Notes: generated by a model not told the origin, from the letters alone. A stretch of DNA of 64,000 nt from Iningainema tapete BLCC-T55 (GCF_014698965.1 NZ_JACXAE010000049.1:62001-126000), one strand, 5' to 3'. Shown: positions 1-8,171, numbered from the stretch's first letter. Numbers and translations are program-made.

Positions 1-610
1 GTTTTTCCACTTCCCCTTCTACTTTGCTACGATCTGGGGCAAGACTGTCGATTTCATCTATAAATATTATACATGGAGCATTTTTGGCAGCTTTGTCAAA
101 AATTCCGCGTAGTCTTTCTTCAGCTTCGCCATAGTGTTTGCCGATCACTTCTGGTCCAACTAATGCGATATAATTAACTCCTATTTCTTCTGCCAGAGCG
201 CGGGCAGTTAGGGTTTTGCCAGTACCAGGAGGACCTACTAACAAAACACCGCGTGTAGGTTCCAGTCCAAGTTTAGCAAGTAAGTCAGGACGTTTTAAAG
301 GTATAGCGATTAATTCTTTCAGTTCTTTGAGAACTTCTCCAAGCCCGCCCACATCTTGAAGAGAAATAGCTGTGGAGTTTTTTGCGGTAGAACTTGAGTG
401 ACTAGAACTTGGCGTCTGTGGAGTGGGGCGATTTGTGCCGATATCGCTACTTATATTACCAGAACGGGGTATACCTCCCGAACGAGGTATACTCCTAAGA
501 GGACGAGTACTGAACTGCACATCAGTTTTGATTTCTCCCTTTTCAATTTTTTCTTCTAGGGTTTTCGCAAGTTCTAATAAATGCTCAAAACCTTTGAATA
601 AATCGCTCAT
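1..610 (-). CDS. Cdc48-like AAA+ ATPase, C-terminal part beyond window edge
   Basis: About 203 N-terminal residues are visible. An N-terminal helical stretch (residues 1-35, starting MSDLFKGFEHLLELAKTLEE) leads into a Ser/Pro/Thr-rich linker (about 40-85) and then a classical AAA domain. Walker A GPPGTGKT is near residue 125 and Walker B IIFIDEID near 182, close to the edge. The VGG motif before the domain and the ALAEE segment after Walker A fit the Cdc48/FtsH-like AAA clade rather than the MoxR/GvpN clade. The N-terminal helix resembles the start of GvpH-type proteins, which is a weak inference. It lies about 1.1 kb from gas vesicle genes, so a role in remodelling Gvp proteins is possible but unproven. 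No RBS-based start dispute: ATG at 608-610. Confidence 0.8.
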   Translation of the reverse strand, partial: MSDLFKGFEHLLELAKTLEEKIEKGEIKTDVQFSTRPLRSIPRSGGIPRSGNISSDIGTNRPTPQTPSSSHSSSTAKNSTAISLQDVGGLGEVLKELKELIAIPLKRPDLLAKLGLEPTRGVLLVGPPGTGKTLTARALAEEIGVNYIALVGPEVIGKHYGEAEERLRGIFDKAAKNAPCIIFIDEIDSLAPDRSKVEGEVEK

Positions 611-706
611 CAAATTCCTCCCATTTTTTGCAGTCTGATTTTTAAAAGCCAACTCCCAACTGGTTATGTTTCATTAATACTACTATTTTTTTCTGATTTG
701 ATAGTA

Positions 707-829
707 GTGCCTGTTCGTTATACTGGAAAAAAGGCTGGAACTGACCAATGTTTCTGGCGATTAGCTCAGGCACTCTCAGCGTTGTATCCTAATGGTACAG
801 ACGAAGAACTTTGGGTGAATGGTTTTTAG
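707..829 (+). other. Short ORF remnant, 40 aa, unassigned
   Basis: A GTG-started 40-codon frame contains FWRLAQALSALYPNG followed by TDEELWVNGF. The Leu/Ala-rich helix plus LYPNGT pattern looks like a piece of a small helical interaction domain, such as the effector-associated domains of cyanobacteria, but I cannot assign it. It sits in the 280-base gap between the AAA gene and the decayed nucleotidyltransferase gene and is probably a remnant. Nothing else is recognisable in that gap. Confidence 0.25.
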
Positions 830-889
830 AAAGAAAAAAGGACTTGGATTTTAATATTTATGATACGCTCCTAACTGAATATATCATCT

Positions 890-1190
890 GTGTTAGGGTT
901 AGATAAAGTGATTCCAGATTTTGACGAAAATGGTAATTTACAGCCAGGTGTATATTTTTGCGAATGGGAGGAGTTTAAGGAAAGATTTGGAAACAGTTTC
1001 AAGCGAGAACGAATGATCAATGGTTTAGAACTGGCAATGACGCAATTAAAAGCGGCTGGCTGTAGAATAATTTACATAAATGGCAGTTTTGTTACCAGTG
1101 AACCAAGCCCTAATGATTTTGATGCTTGTTATGATAATGCAAAATAGAAAGGGAATTATTGCTATTAATTTGGTGAGATGGGAACCATGA
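890..1190 (+). pseudogene. DUF6932-like nucleotidyltransferase-fold protein, internally deleted
   Basis: The first frame (890-1147, GTG start, 85 aa) carries INGSFVTSEPSPNDFDACYD. This resembles the GS...DxD signature of minimal nucleotidyltransferases and the DUF6932 family. The frame stops at 1145-1147, well short of the family length of roughly 150 residues. Two bases later another frame (1149-1190) reads KGIIAINLVRWEP and ends in TGA. That matches my memory of the family's C-terminal end. The simplest reading is an internal deletion that removed the middle and shifted the frame. The final TGA overlaps the ATG of the next gene as ATGA, so the original pair was translationally coupled. Family assignment is from memory. 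Confidence 0.6.
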
Positions 1191-1714
1191 TTAAAAATGA
1201 AAAGCAATATGAGTACAGCAAAGATTGTGCAAAAAGATTTGAATATTCCATAGCTGTAGTTGAACAAGACGAAGCGTGGAAGAAAAGAGATCCTGAACGC
1301 TGGCAGCTTGACATTGATGTTAAAAAGTCTCATTTAGTGGCTTTACAAGAAGAAATCGCTGAATATGAAAAGCTGTTTGATTGTGATAAAAGCCAACCAA
1401 TTAAAATTAAAGTTGAAAATTTCAACAAACTGCCAGATGTATTAATAAAAGCTCGCATAGCAGCAAAAATGAGCCAGAAAGAACTGGCTGATATTTTAGG
1501 GTTTGAAGAACAACGAATAAAAGAGTGTGAAGATAAAGATTATCAATGCGCGAGTTTTTGCGAAATCCTCGAAGTGAGTGCAGCCTTAGGTGTGGAGTTT
1601 GACAACGCATTTGTTCAGGTGAATTTTGAGGAAATAGAAGAAGGAAAAAAAAGTGCCCAAAAATGGCATAAATGGCGAGAATTAAGGATGAATCTAAAAT
1701 CTCAAGCTTCCTAA
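1187..1714 (+). CDS. XRE-type HTH protein paired with the decayed nucleotidyltransferase gene
   Basis: The 175-residue protein has a charged helical N-terminal half (about 1-75) and a Cro/C1-type HTH in the second half. The HTH is seen in KARIAAKMSQKELADILGF followed by a recognition helix and LEVSAALGVEF. An upstream ATG at 1178 is in frame, but ATG 1187 overlaps the TGA of the preceding frame (ATGA), which favours it. HTH proteins coupled to nucleotidyltransferase-fold proteins are typical of toxin-antitoxin or defence pairs. Here the partner looks inactive, so this may be a surviving antitoxin or regulator. Confidence 0.7.
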   Translation: MIKNEKQYEYSKDCAKRFEYSIAVVEQDEAWKKRDPERWQLDIDVKKSHLVALQEEIAEYEKLFDCDKSQPIKIKVENFNKLPDVLIKARIAAKMSQKELADILGFEEQRIKECEDKDYQCASFCEILEVSAALGVEFDNAFVQVNFEEIEEGKKSAQKWHKWRELRMNLKSQAS

Positions 1715-1726
1715 TAGGTTTAAAAA

Positions 1727-3592
1727 TTAGAACAGGAGATTCGCTGCTCCTTTAATCCGGTCTAGGGGTTCCACGGAACGGGGTAAGATTGGTAGGCGGA
1801 TAATAGTTTGCTCGGCAAATAAACTAGTATCAAGTTCTACATCTTTGCTGTAGCGGTTATGCACTATGTAACGCTGCGCAACTCCCATGTTTTGCAAAGA
1901 CTCAGTTAACCGCGCAACTTCGGCAATAATTGCAGCTTGAGCTTGGATGACACCAATAAATTCTGTGTGGCGGGGATCTTTCAATTTTTTCTGGGCTTTG
2001 ACAACTTGTTGTCGCAAATTTCGCAGCCGCCCGATAAATTCTATTCTACCTAAAACATTTTGATACTTCATCCACAACTTGAATATCCAGGCTAGCCAAT
2101 CTGCTAATGCAGATGGCATTTCCAGAAAGCGCAGAAGATGACCTGTTGGGGCAGTATCTAGGATAATTAAATCATGTTGTTTGCGCTCTAATAAATCTAT
2201 TACTGTAATGAGGGAGAGCATTTCATCAATACCAGGTAAAGCTTGCGCTACAATTTGTCGCCAAGCTTCAGGAGTGTAAGCGATTTTCACTGCTCCTGCG
2301 ACTGTTCCTTCGCCGCTCATCATTTCGGCTAGTTCCCAAAGATAATCATTGCGGAACTGTTCTAATACTATCTCGGCATTGATTTCTTGACCGCTTAAAT
2401 TGGCAGTTATCTGGGTAGGTTCGTGTTCTAATTTTATTCCGAAAGCATCTCCTAAAGAATGAGCAGGATCGATGGAAATTAGGTGAATATTTTTCTCTGG
2501 ATAACGACTTGCTAATGCCCACCCTATAGCGGCTGCTATTGTAGTTTTTCCCACTCCTCCTTTGCCGCCAACGAGAATTAGTTGGCGTTCTTCAGCAATA
2601 AAATCACTGAAACTGGGTGGCACTTTAGCGGGTAATTGTATAGATGGAGGTGGTACAATTGCTACTGTATCAATTTTTTGAATTTGGTTAATAATCTTGT
2701 CTAAGGCTTCACCCCCAAGAGGTTCTGATACTTCTGGTACAATAAAAATAGGTTTTACTAGTAATTTTAAGAATTTATCTAGTAATCGTTGTTGTTCGCT
2801 ATAGCGGTCTAAATCTACATCTGCATCTGTTATAATACGGTTAATAAATAAGCCTCCGCACGCAATTTTTAATATTTGTAAGTTTTCGATAAATCTTTCT
2901 GTTTCTAAAAGGCTCATGGGTTCGGCGATCGCCACTACCAAGCAAGCGCTGATATCTTGATTTTGCAGCAAGCGTCTGCCTTGTGCCAATTCAGATTTCA
3001 TGTTGACTAAAAATTCATCGACTTCATCTGCGGTATAATTTCCCCTAAAAGTTTTAGCAATTAACCGATGTTTTTCTTGGAATAATTCTAAAGAATTTAA
3101 AACTATATCTAAAAAATCTTTAATTCCCAGCAAATTTAAAGTATGCCCAGAAGGAGCCATATCTACCACTATTCTATCAACCACTTTTTCTGTAAGCAGA
3201 CGTTGAATTTCTAATAGACTCATGACTTCATCTAAACCGGGCCAATTTAAATCCCAAACAGGAGTTAAATCTTCCCCTTCAACGAAACTTCCCCGTTCAA
3301 CTAATAACTCTAAAAACTTGCCGTATTTTGCTTTAAATTCTAAAAGTAATTCTTTAGCATCTAACGCTTGAACACTCAAATTAGGTAAATCGGTTAAAGG
3401 TAAAGCATTGTTTTCTACTTTGATTTGCAGTACATCGCTCAAAGAATGTGCCGGATCTGTGGATATTAATAGTATTTGTTCGTGGGGAAATAATTTTGCC
3501 CAGCGCCGAGCAAAACCGCAGGCAAGGGTGGTTTTTCCTACTCCGCCTTTACCGCTAAACATTGCTAGGTGAAGTGAGTCGTATTTGATCAT
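1727..3592 (-). CDS. Duplicated Get3/ArsA-family (TRC40-like) ATPase
   Basis: The 621-residue protein is an internal duplication of the ArsA/Get3 fold. The first deviant P-loop, SGKGGVGKTT, is at residues 13-22 and the second, GGKGGVGKTT, near 340. Each half has the switch motif STDPAHSLSD or SIDPAHSLGD and a DxAPxGHxL motif (VDMAPSGHTL, LDTAPTGHLL). Bacterial members include arsenite-pump ATPases and Get3-like chaperones for hydrophobic proteins. There is no arsB or other arsenic gene nearby. The start lies 4 bases after the stop of a GvpF/L gene, so it is the third gene of a LamG-GvpF/L-ATPase operon. A chaperone role for hydrophobic GvpA-type proteins is an inference. Confidence 0.88.
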   Translation of the reverse strand: MIKYDSLHLAMFSGKGGVGKTTLACGFARRWAKLFPHEQILLISTDPAHSLSDVLQIKVENNALPLTDLPNLSVQALDAKELLLEFKAKYGKFLELLVERGSFVEGEDLTPVWDLNWPGLDEVMSLLEIQRLLTEKVVDRIVVDMAPSGHTLNLLGIKDFLDIVLNSLELFQEKHRLIAKTFRGNYTADEVDEFLVNMKSELAQGRRLLQNQDISACLVVAIAEPMSLLETERFIENLQILKIACGGLFINRIITDADVDLDRYSEQQRLLDKFLKLLVKPIFIVPEVSEPLGGEALDKIINQIQKIDTVAIVPPPSIQLPAKVPPSFSDFIAEERQLILVGGKGGVGKTTIAAAIGWALASRYPEKNIHLISIDPAHSLGDAFGIKLEHEPTQITANLSGQEINAEIVLEQFRNDYLWELAEMMSGEGTVAGAVKIAYTPEAWRQIVAQALPGIDEMLSLITVIDLLERKQHDLIILDTAPTGHLLRFLEMPSALADWLAWIFKLWMKYQNVLGRIEFIGRLRNLRQQVVKAQKKLKDPRHTEFIGVIQAQAAIIAEVARLTESLQNMGVAQRYIVHNRYSKDVELDTSLFAEQTIIRLPILPRSVEPLDRIKGAANLLF

Positions 3593-3596
3593 ATTT

Positions 3597-4280
3597 TTAA
3601 ATAAAATGGTATGGAGGTAAAGCTTCTCCTAACTGTAATTCCCAGCGGGAGCAAGCTTGTTGCCATGTTAGAAATTGTTCGGCGAGTAAGGGTTCGTCTT
3701 GACGACTGACTAAAAGAAAAATCCGCGCTTCTTCACCCTGTGGTTGAACAACAATTGCCGACTTATATATCTGGGTAATCAGTTCAACTATCTGATTCCA
3801 CTCCATATTTTGAGCTATTTGAAAGTCTTGCTGTGTTTGATAGCGTTGTTTTTTGGCTAAAAAATACTGTCTTCCTCCTACTTCAGGTGTGACTACTGGT
3901 TCATCCAGAGTTTTGGGAATAAACTTCAATATATATTCAGCTTTCCCACTAAGTTGGCGTATCTTTTCTAGATATTCCTGAGCGTGGGATTCTAGATAAG
4001 TTAGTAAACTTTCTTTGGCGGTAAAGGATGTGCCGAATCGCAAGGGTAAAATTGTAGTTTGGCGAAACAGTTCGCGAATAACGCAATCGTGCGACAAAAC
4101 TGCTTGGATTAATTGTTCGTCATCGTTCTGCAATGATTCTAGGGAAACCTTTGGTTCCACTAAAGCTGAAATGCCAGCATTACTAATTATAAGTACGCGC
4201 GAGCCTATACCGTAAGGCAACTCAAGGGCAGCGACTGGTGTCTCTAAAAAGGCGTAAGTGTAAAAATTATCTAGTTCCAC
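3597..4280 (-). CDS. GvpF/L-family gas vesicle protein (possible GvpW counterpart)
   Basis: The 227-residue protein matches the GvpL/GvpF family. It begins FYTYAFLETP, then has a helical middle with the conserved TTILPLRFGTSF segment near residues 73-84 and a C-terminal alpha/beta part. GvpF/L proteins bind GvpA during gas vesicle nucleation. A second GvpF-like gene lies at 6533-7267; cyanobacterial clusters commonly carry two such genes, one often called gvpW. Here it is sandwiched between a LamG protein (2-base gap upstream) and the Get3-like ATPase (4-base gap downstream), so it is separated from the main gvpJ-K-F-G operon. Confidence 0.82.
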   Translation of the reverse strand: MELDNFYTYAFLETPVAALELPYGIGSRVLIISNAGISALVEPKVSLESLQNDDEQLIQAVLSHDCVIRELFRQTTILPLRFGTSFTAKESLLTYLESHAQEYLEKIRQLSGKAEYILKFIPKTLDEPVVTPEVGGRQYFLAKKQRYQTQQDFQIAQNMEWNQIVELITQIYKSAIVVQPQGEEARIFLLVSRQDEPLLAEQFLTWQQACSRWELQLGEALPPYHFI

Positions 4281-4282
4281 GC

Positions 4283-5746
4283 TTAGTAGCCGATGTAAAA
4301 ATTTTCACTATTTAATATCTCAACTTGTTGCCAGGTTGCGCCATGAATCTTACCGTGATTAGCGTTGACGGTGTGATCTTTAACTACACTACCAGTACCT
4401 TCATTCAAGGGCCAGTATCCCACTAATCCGGGTTCGTTGCCCACAAGACAACGCGACATATCAGCTTGGATTTCTGCCTGAGAACGAGATCGATTCCAAA
4501 TGCGAAATTCAGAAACTTGCCCTTTATAAAAATTCCGCCCCCCTGCTCCGCGACACAAGTAAAGCGGTGAATTGTTATGAGTTGTCCCTATAGTTGTGTC
4601 ATTTGCGCTTGCCACTTCGACACCATCCACATACAAGTACAGATGCGAACTTTGCTTAACAAACGCAATATGATGAAGTTGTTGATCGTTAATCGGTTGC
4701 GAAGAAGTCATTGCTGGATTTTTTTTCCCATCATATCGAGACGCATAGATGCGGTCATTTTTACTGCTGTATCTAATGGCATATGGAAAGGGGGTTCCTG
4801 TCCATTTTTCAAGGACATTGATATCGAACGTTGCTTTACCCTCACCTTGCTGTACAGGATCTGGCTTTAACCAAACTTCGATGGTAAAATCTTGATCTTG
4901 GGCAAAGTCTAACGCAGCAGAATATGGGATTTCTACATAATCATCCTGCCCGTTAAAAATCAAAATCGGTACAACCGATTTTAGCGGCACTTCTGTTTGC
5001 TCCCAGATATCCTCATCAAAGGTTGAATTATTTTTCTGAGATTCACCCCTAGTAGTTTCCTCTTGTGTTTGTGTTGCATCAGGTTGCAGATCTTGGGAAG
5101 AGGGAGTTATGATGACTTCTGGGGTTATAACCATCACATGAGTTTCTTGATCTTCAGGCGAAAGCGAGGAGGAAGTCTGAATTTCTTCTGCTGACAAGGA
5201 TCTTCCCCAAATCCGCACGTTAGTAATACTGCCGTGAAAGAAACAGGAACTTGCGCCGGGTTGTTCAATTGCTCCTGCACCTACATGCAATGGATTTTGA
5301 TCGTTTGGTAGAAACGGAACTCCTACCCATTGTCCTACTACCGAACCATTGACGTAGAAAATCATTGTTTGGGACTTTTCGTCATAGGTTCCTGCTAGAT
5401 GAGTCCAGATTCCTTCTTGAGATCTTGAGCCTGTAAGAATAGCCCAAGGAAATCCCATCATACCGCTTCCCATCCAGAACTGCCACTGTTGTGCGCTGTT
5501 CACGCAGAACACATACCCTCTGCGCCCAAGGCTTGCAGAACCATTGACGGAGGTTAAGATTGCCCGATAGCCACTACCACCTTGATACTTAACCCACATC
5601 TCAATTGTAAAGCTAGTCGGGTTGAGATCTATCGCGTAGGGGATGTCAATTTGGTCACTAATACCATTGAAGTAGGGAGTCGCGGTTGCAGGATAACCAA
5701 GGTCAACATCTTTTGGTTGTCCGCTAACAGTTTCTTTTATTTTCAT
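4283..5746 (-). CDS. Double LamG (concanavalin A-like) domain protein of the gas vesicle region
   Basis: The 487-residue protein has two laminin-G/concanavalin-like domains, at about residues 25-195 and 265-475. Both show the pattern TIEMWVK or TIEVWLK, a central strand set, and a late VRIWGRSLSAEEI or FRIWNRSRSQAEI motif. They are joined by an acidic, Gln/Thr-rich linker. The second domain ends with VGYWPLNEGTGSVVKDH. There is no signal peptide or membrane segment, so the protein is probably cytoplasmic, which is unusual for LamG proteins. Its stop is 2 bases from the start of the GvpF/L gene. The function is unknown; binding to the gas vesicle surface or to a glycan are guesses. Confidence 0.8.
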   Translation of the reverse strand: MKIKETVSGQPKDVDLGYPATATPYFNGISDQIDIPYAIDLNPTSFTIEMWVKYQGGSGYRAILTSVNGSASLGRRGYVFCVNSAQQWQFWMGSGMMGFPWAILTGSRSQEGIWTHLAGTYDEKSQTMIFYVNGSVVGQWVGVPFLPNDQNPLHVGAGAIEQPGASSCFFHGSITNVRIWGRSLSAEEIQTSSSLSPEDQETHVMVITPEVIITPSSQDLQPDATQTQEETTRGESQKNNSTFDEDIWEQTEVPLKSVVPILIFNGQDDYVEIPYSAALDFAQDQDFTIEVWLKPDPVQQGEGKATFDINVLEKWTGTPFPYAIRYSSKNDRIYASRYDGKKNPAMTSSQPINDQQLHHIAFVKQSSHLYLYVDGVEVASANDTTIGTTHNNSPLYLCRGAGGRNFYKGQVSEFRIWNRSRSQAEIQADMSRCLVGNEPGLVGYWPLNEGTGSVVKDHTVNANHGKIHGATWQQVEILNSENFYIGY

Positions 5747-5877
5747 CGAGTGTCCATCCCCCTAAACGGATACTTTCTCTTAAATGTTCAACTAAGAAAT
5801 TTTGCTAACGAGTAATAGTATTTACGAATGCTGTTTGCTAATTATAGTATTATTTATATGTAAATTCAAAATTATAT
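5747..5877. promoter_or_regulatory. Divergent intergenic region between the LamG operon and gvpV
   Basis: 131 bases separate two divergent starts. The stretch is AT-rich, with TATAGTATTATT at about 5840-5851 that could serve as a -10-like element for the rightward gene. No inverted repeat of note is visible. Confidence 0.35.
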
Positions 5878-6195
5878 ATGAAAAACATTCATCCGCGCCG
5901 CACAATTCAACCGACAATCAGTACAGTACCCCGCTATAAGAGTGAGGCGTCTGAACAATTAGAACTATATAAAATGGTAACGAAACGGCAGCGCATCCAG
6001 CAAGAATTGCAGTTTATGGAACAGCGTCTCCAACTATTGAAACAACAACTGAGTATGTTGGATAGCCAAATAGAAAAATCTGAAAAGAATATTCAGAAGT
6101 TGCGTCAATCAACTCCTATTTCTTCTCCTACTACAGCTACTCCTCAGAAAAGTGTTAAGTCGAGTAATTTCCAGACTTTCCACTTTGAATATTAG
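5878..6195 (+). CDS. gvpV: Gas vesicle protein GvpV
   Basis: The 105-residue basic protein has an N-terminal RRTIQPTISTVPRYK segment and then a predicted coiled coil (about residues 30-80, rich in Gln, Leu and Lys, with ELYKMVTKRQRIQQELQFME). This is the pattern I recall for cyanobacterial GvpV. GvpV is an accessory protein of unclear function in gas vesicle assembly. It stands alone on the plus strand, divergent from the LamG operon and convergent with gvpG, whereas other cyanobacteria usually have it downstream of gvpG in the same direction. The tail is Ser/Thr-rich. Confidence 0.75.
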   Translation: MKNIHPRRTIQPTISTVPRYKSEASEQLELYKMVTKRQRIQQELQFMEQRLQLLKQQLSMLDSQIEKSEKNIQKLRQSTPISSPTTATPQKSVKSSNFQTFHFEY

Positions 6196-6215
6196 CATCC
6201 TCCTTGTAGAAGTTT

Positions 6216-6249
6216 GTAGTAAGCGCTTGAGCGCTTAAGCGCTCACTAC
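6216..6249. terminator. Palindrome between convergent gvpV and gvpG
   Basis: A near-perfect inverted repeat built on AGCGCTT units flanked by GTAGT and ACTAC lies between the two convergent stop codons. It could act as a bidirectional terminator or simply be a dispersed repeat. There is no clear T-run on the plus strand. Confidence 0.45.
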
Positions 6250-6279
6250 GAACGTATATGTTTAATTTCACCTACTTAC

Positions 6280-6519
6280 TTAATAATCTTCGGCTTCCTC
6301 CAAAGCTTGAATTTTCAGCAAAAGTTCTTCTTCTTGAATTTCAAAATCCTCTTCAGAAATATCACCTAAATCAAATGCTAACTGCAATGCTAATAACTGT
6401 TTTTGCAAATTTTGTGTATCATCTAATTCAGCATTAGCACGCTCTAGAAGTTGCTCTGCTAACCAGATAGTTCCACCTAGTGGTGCTGACAGTGGAAAGG
6501 TTAATAGTTCCAGTAACAT
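6280..6519 (-). CDS. gvpG: Gas vesicle protein GvpG
   Basis: The 79-residue protein starts MLLELLTFPLSAPLGGTIWLAEQL and continues as a very acidic helix (LGDISEEDFEIQEEELLLKIQ). This is the GvpG pattern. The frame is open further upstream to 6600, but that extension overlaps gvpF and lacks family similarity, so the ATG at 6517-6519 is chosen. It starts 13 bases after the gvpF stop. GvpG is an essential minor protein that interacts with GvpF/L-type proteins in nucleation. Confidence 0.88.
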   Translation of the reverse strand: MLLELLTFPLSAPLGGTIWLAEQLLERANAELDDTQNLQKQLLALQLAFDLGDISEEDFEIQEEELLLKIQALEEAEDY

Positions 6520-6532
6520 AACGTTATCTCTC

Positions 6533-7267
6533 TTAAGAAAGCTGGGCAAATGTATAAGGTGCTGTAAAATTGTTGTAGCGGATTCGCAAGCGATCGCCAA
6601 ATTTTTGGTCTATTTCTTCTACTTTTTCGCTAAAATTAGATTCACTTTCCCAACGAATCAAATAAGCTGCATTGTAAATCATCTCTTCCGTCATCGTATC
6701 GTTTTCCACAAATTCAGAAGCCAAAACCTGCAATTCGGAGCGGAAAACATTAATGACTGCTTCCTTACGCAGTTGCAAACCACTTTCAATCAGCTTGCCA
6801 ATTTCGATTATTTCCGACTGACTTAAAGCTTTCCCTAACCTAGCATCGCGCTTTTCTTTCAAGCTGACATTTGATTCTAGTAACGCCTGCATCTCCAACT
6901 TACTATTCCAAAATACCTTGACGCTAACTTCTCTGTATCCCTCCAATTTTTGAAATAACTCTTCTAGTTTTTCCTTATAAGGACGAGTCAATTGTTCGGT
7001 TACAGTTTCCCATGTTTTCACTACCAATCCAAAGCGGAGAGGTAGCAGAGTACGAAACCCTTCATGCATCGCCTCTTCCAAAACTCTTTCATGGCACAAT
7101 AAATTGCGTCGCGAAGTGAGATATTTCTCTTGTTTAGCATCCGAGTATAAAAAGTTAAACCCATCAATACTATACCCCCGTACTGGTTCTCTATCTAGTC
7201 CTTCTAGTACCACTTTTTCCGAAATAGGTGCTGGTAAAATGCCGTAAAGATAAATACCATGACTCAT
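6533..7267 (-). CDS. gvpF: Gas vesicle protein GvpF/L
   Basis: The 244-residue protein starts GIYLYGILPAP and carries the family signature FRTLLPLRFGLVV near residues 72-84. A long helical segment and a C-terminal alpha/beta domain ending YNNFTAPYTFAQL follow. This is the cyanobacterial GvpF architecture, and GvpF contacts GvpA on the gas-facing side. It is the third gene of the leftward gvpJ-K-F-G operon, with a 29-base gap after gvpK. Confidence 0.9.
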   Translation of the reverse strand: MSHGIYLYGILPAPISEKVVLEGLDREPVRGYSIDGFNFLYSDAKQEKYLTSRRNLLCHERVLEEAMHEGFRTLLPLRFGLVVKTWETVTEQLTRPYKEKLEELFQKLEGYREVSVKVFWNSKLEMQALLESNVSLKEKRDARLGKALSQSEIIEIGKLIESGLQLRKEAVINVFRSELQVLASEFVENDTMTEEMIYNAAYLIRWESESNFSEKVEEIDQKFGDRLRIRYNNFTAPYTFAQLS

Positions 7268-7296
7268 AAAAATTTACTTAAAATATACAACATTAT

Positions 7297-7764
7297 TTAT
7301 ATCGGCTTTGATGTCAAAATTAGGCGTAGCTTTGCGTGAATCAAATTCAGGTTTCCCAAGCCTAAATCAACATCACCATGCACCACAACACCAATATTTA
7401 AAAGTTTATCTAGTAGTTCTAATATAGAAGGATTATTACTAGCTTCCCCTGGATAATAAGTTCCTGGCTGCGGTAAAAGAGTACCGAATTCGCCCAGATT
7501 TACATTCAAAGAAGCTGGCTCGATTTCAAAAATTTCGCATAACTGTAGTACTTGTTCTTCCAGCTTTTGTAGACTAAGAGCCGCTCTATCTAACTCTGAC
7601 TCGCTGAGAAGTTGTTGTTCCATGCGGCGAATGACTTGTGCTTCCATTAACTGGCGCACCAATTCCACCACTGTTAACAGTAAAGAAGCTAACCCCGCCT
7701 TACTGTTCAATTTGTTAGTATTGGGTAGATCGGGATTTTCCTCGTGTATACCAACTAATGTCAT
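7297..7764 (-). CDS. gvpK: Gas vesicle protein GvpK with a GvpA-like tail
   Basis: The 155-residue protein contains the GvpK core at about residues 25-108 (GLASLLLTVVELVRQLMEAQ, LDRAALSLQKLEEQV, LNVNLGEFGTLLPQPGTYYPG). The tail (about 112-155) reads NPSILELLDKLLNIGVVVHG and then IHAKLRLILTS, which resembles the GvpA/GvpJ helix-strand-strand-helix core. GvpK is an essential minor protein of gas vesicle assembly. The tail suggests it can pair with GvpA-type ribs (inference). It follows gvpJ with an 11-base gap. Confidence 0.9.
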   Translation of the reverse strand: MTLVGIHEENPDLPNTNKLNSKAGLASLLLTVVELVRQLMEAQVIRRMEQQLLSESELDRAALSLQKLEEQVLQLCEIFEIEPASLNVNLGEFGTLLPQPGTYYPGEASNNPSILELLDKLLNIGVVVHGDVDLGLGNLNLIHAKLRLILTSKPI

Positions 7765-7775
7765 AATGCTAATAA

Positions 7776-8171
7776 TTAAGGATCGTTGAACTGCTTGTTT
7801 GCACCAAATTCTACTTGACTGCTAGCTAAAGCTTTGAGCGATCGCATTTCTGCTTCTAAACTTTGCAACCGTTCCTGAAGTTGGCGATTTTCATCAATTA
7901 AAGTCTGCGCCTTACTTGTAAGATAGGGATCGTTCTCCCACCAATTTATTCCCATCTCTCGCGCTTTATCTACTGAGGAAATCAACAAGCGAATTCGGAT
8001 ATGCAACAGTTCTGTGGAGGCTACAGAAACCGAAATATCACCTGCAATCACAATTCCCTTATCCAAAACTCGTTCGAGAATATCTGCCAAACTTGAACCT
8101 TGGGTAGATGTTGCAATTGTTCGACTTGTGTTGGATTGTGAACTGAGCGGCAGTCCTGGTTTAGAAGTCAC
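7776..8171 (-). CDS. gvpJ: Gas vesicle protein GvpJ
   Basis: The 131-residue protein has a GvpA-family core at about residues 26-75 (LADILERVLDKGIVIAGDIS and LLHIRIRLLISSVDKA). A charged coiled-coil tail (LIDENRQLQERLQSLEAEMR) follows. This is the GvpJ form of the family, a minor protein thought to help form the conical tips or nuclei. It is the first gene of the leftward operon and divergent from gvpA. The Ser/Thr-rich N-terminal 25 residues are probably disordered. Confidence 0.9.
   Translation of the reverse strand: MTSKPGLPLSSQSNTSRTIATSTQGSSLADILERVLDKGIVIAGDISVSVASTELLHIRIRLLISSVDKAREMGINWWENDPYLTSKAQTLIDENRQLQERLQSLEAEMRSLKALASSQVEFGANKQFNDP

Noticed and set aside
423..638. 71-residue plus-strand frame
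   Set aside because: Antisense to the AAA ATPase N-terminal linker, which has clear domain evidence downstream.
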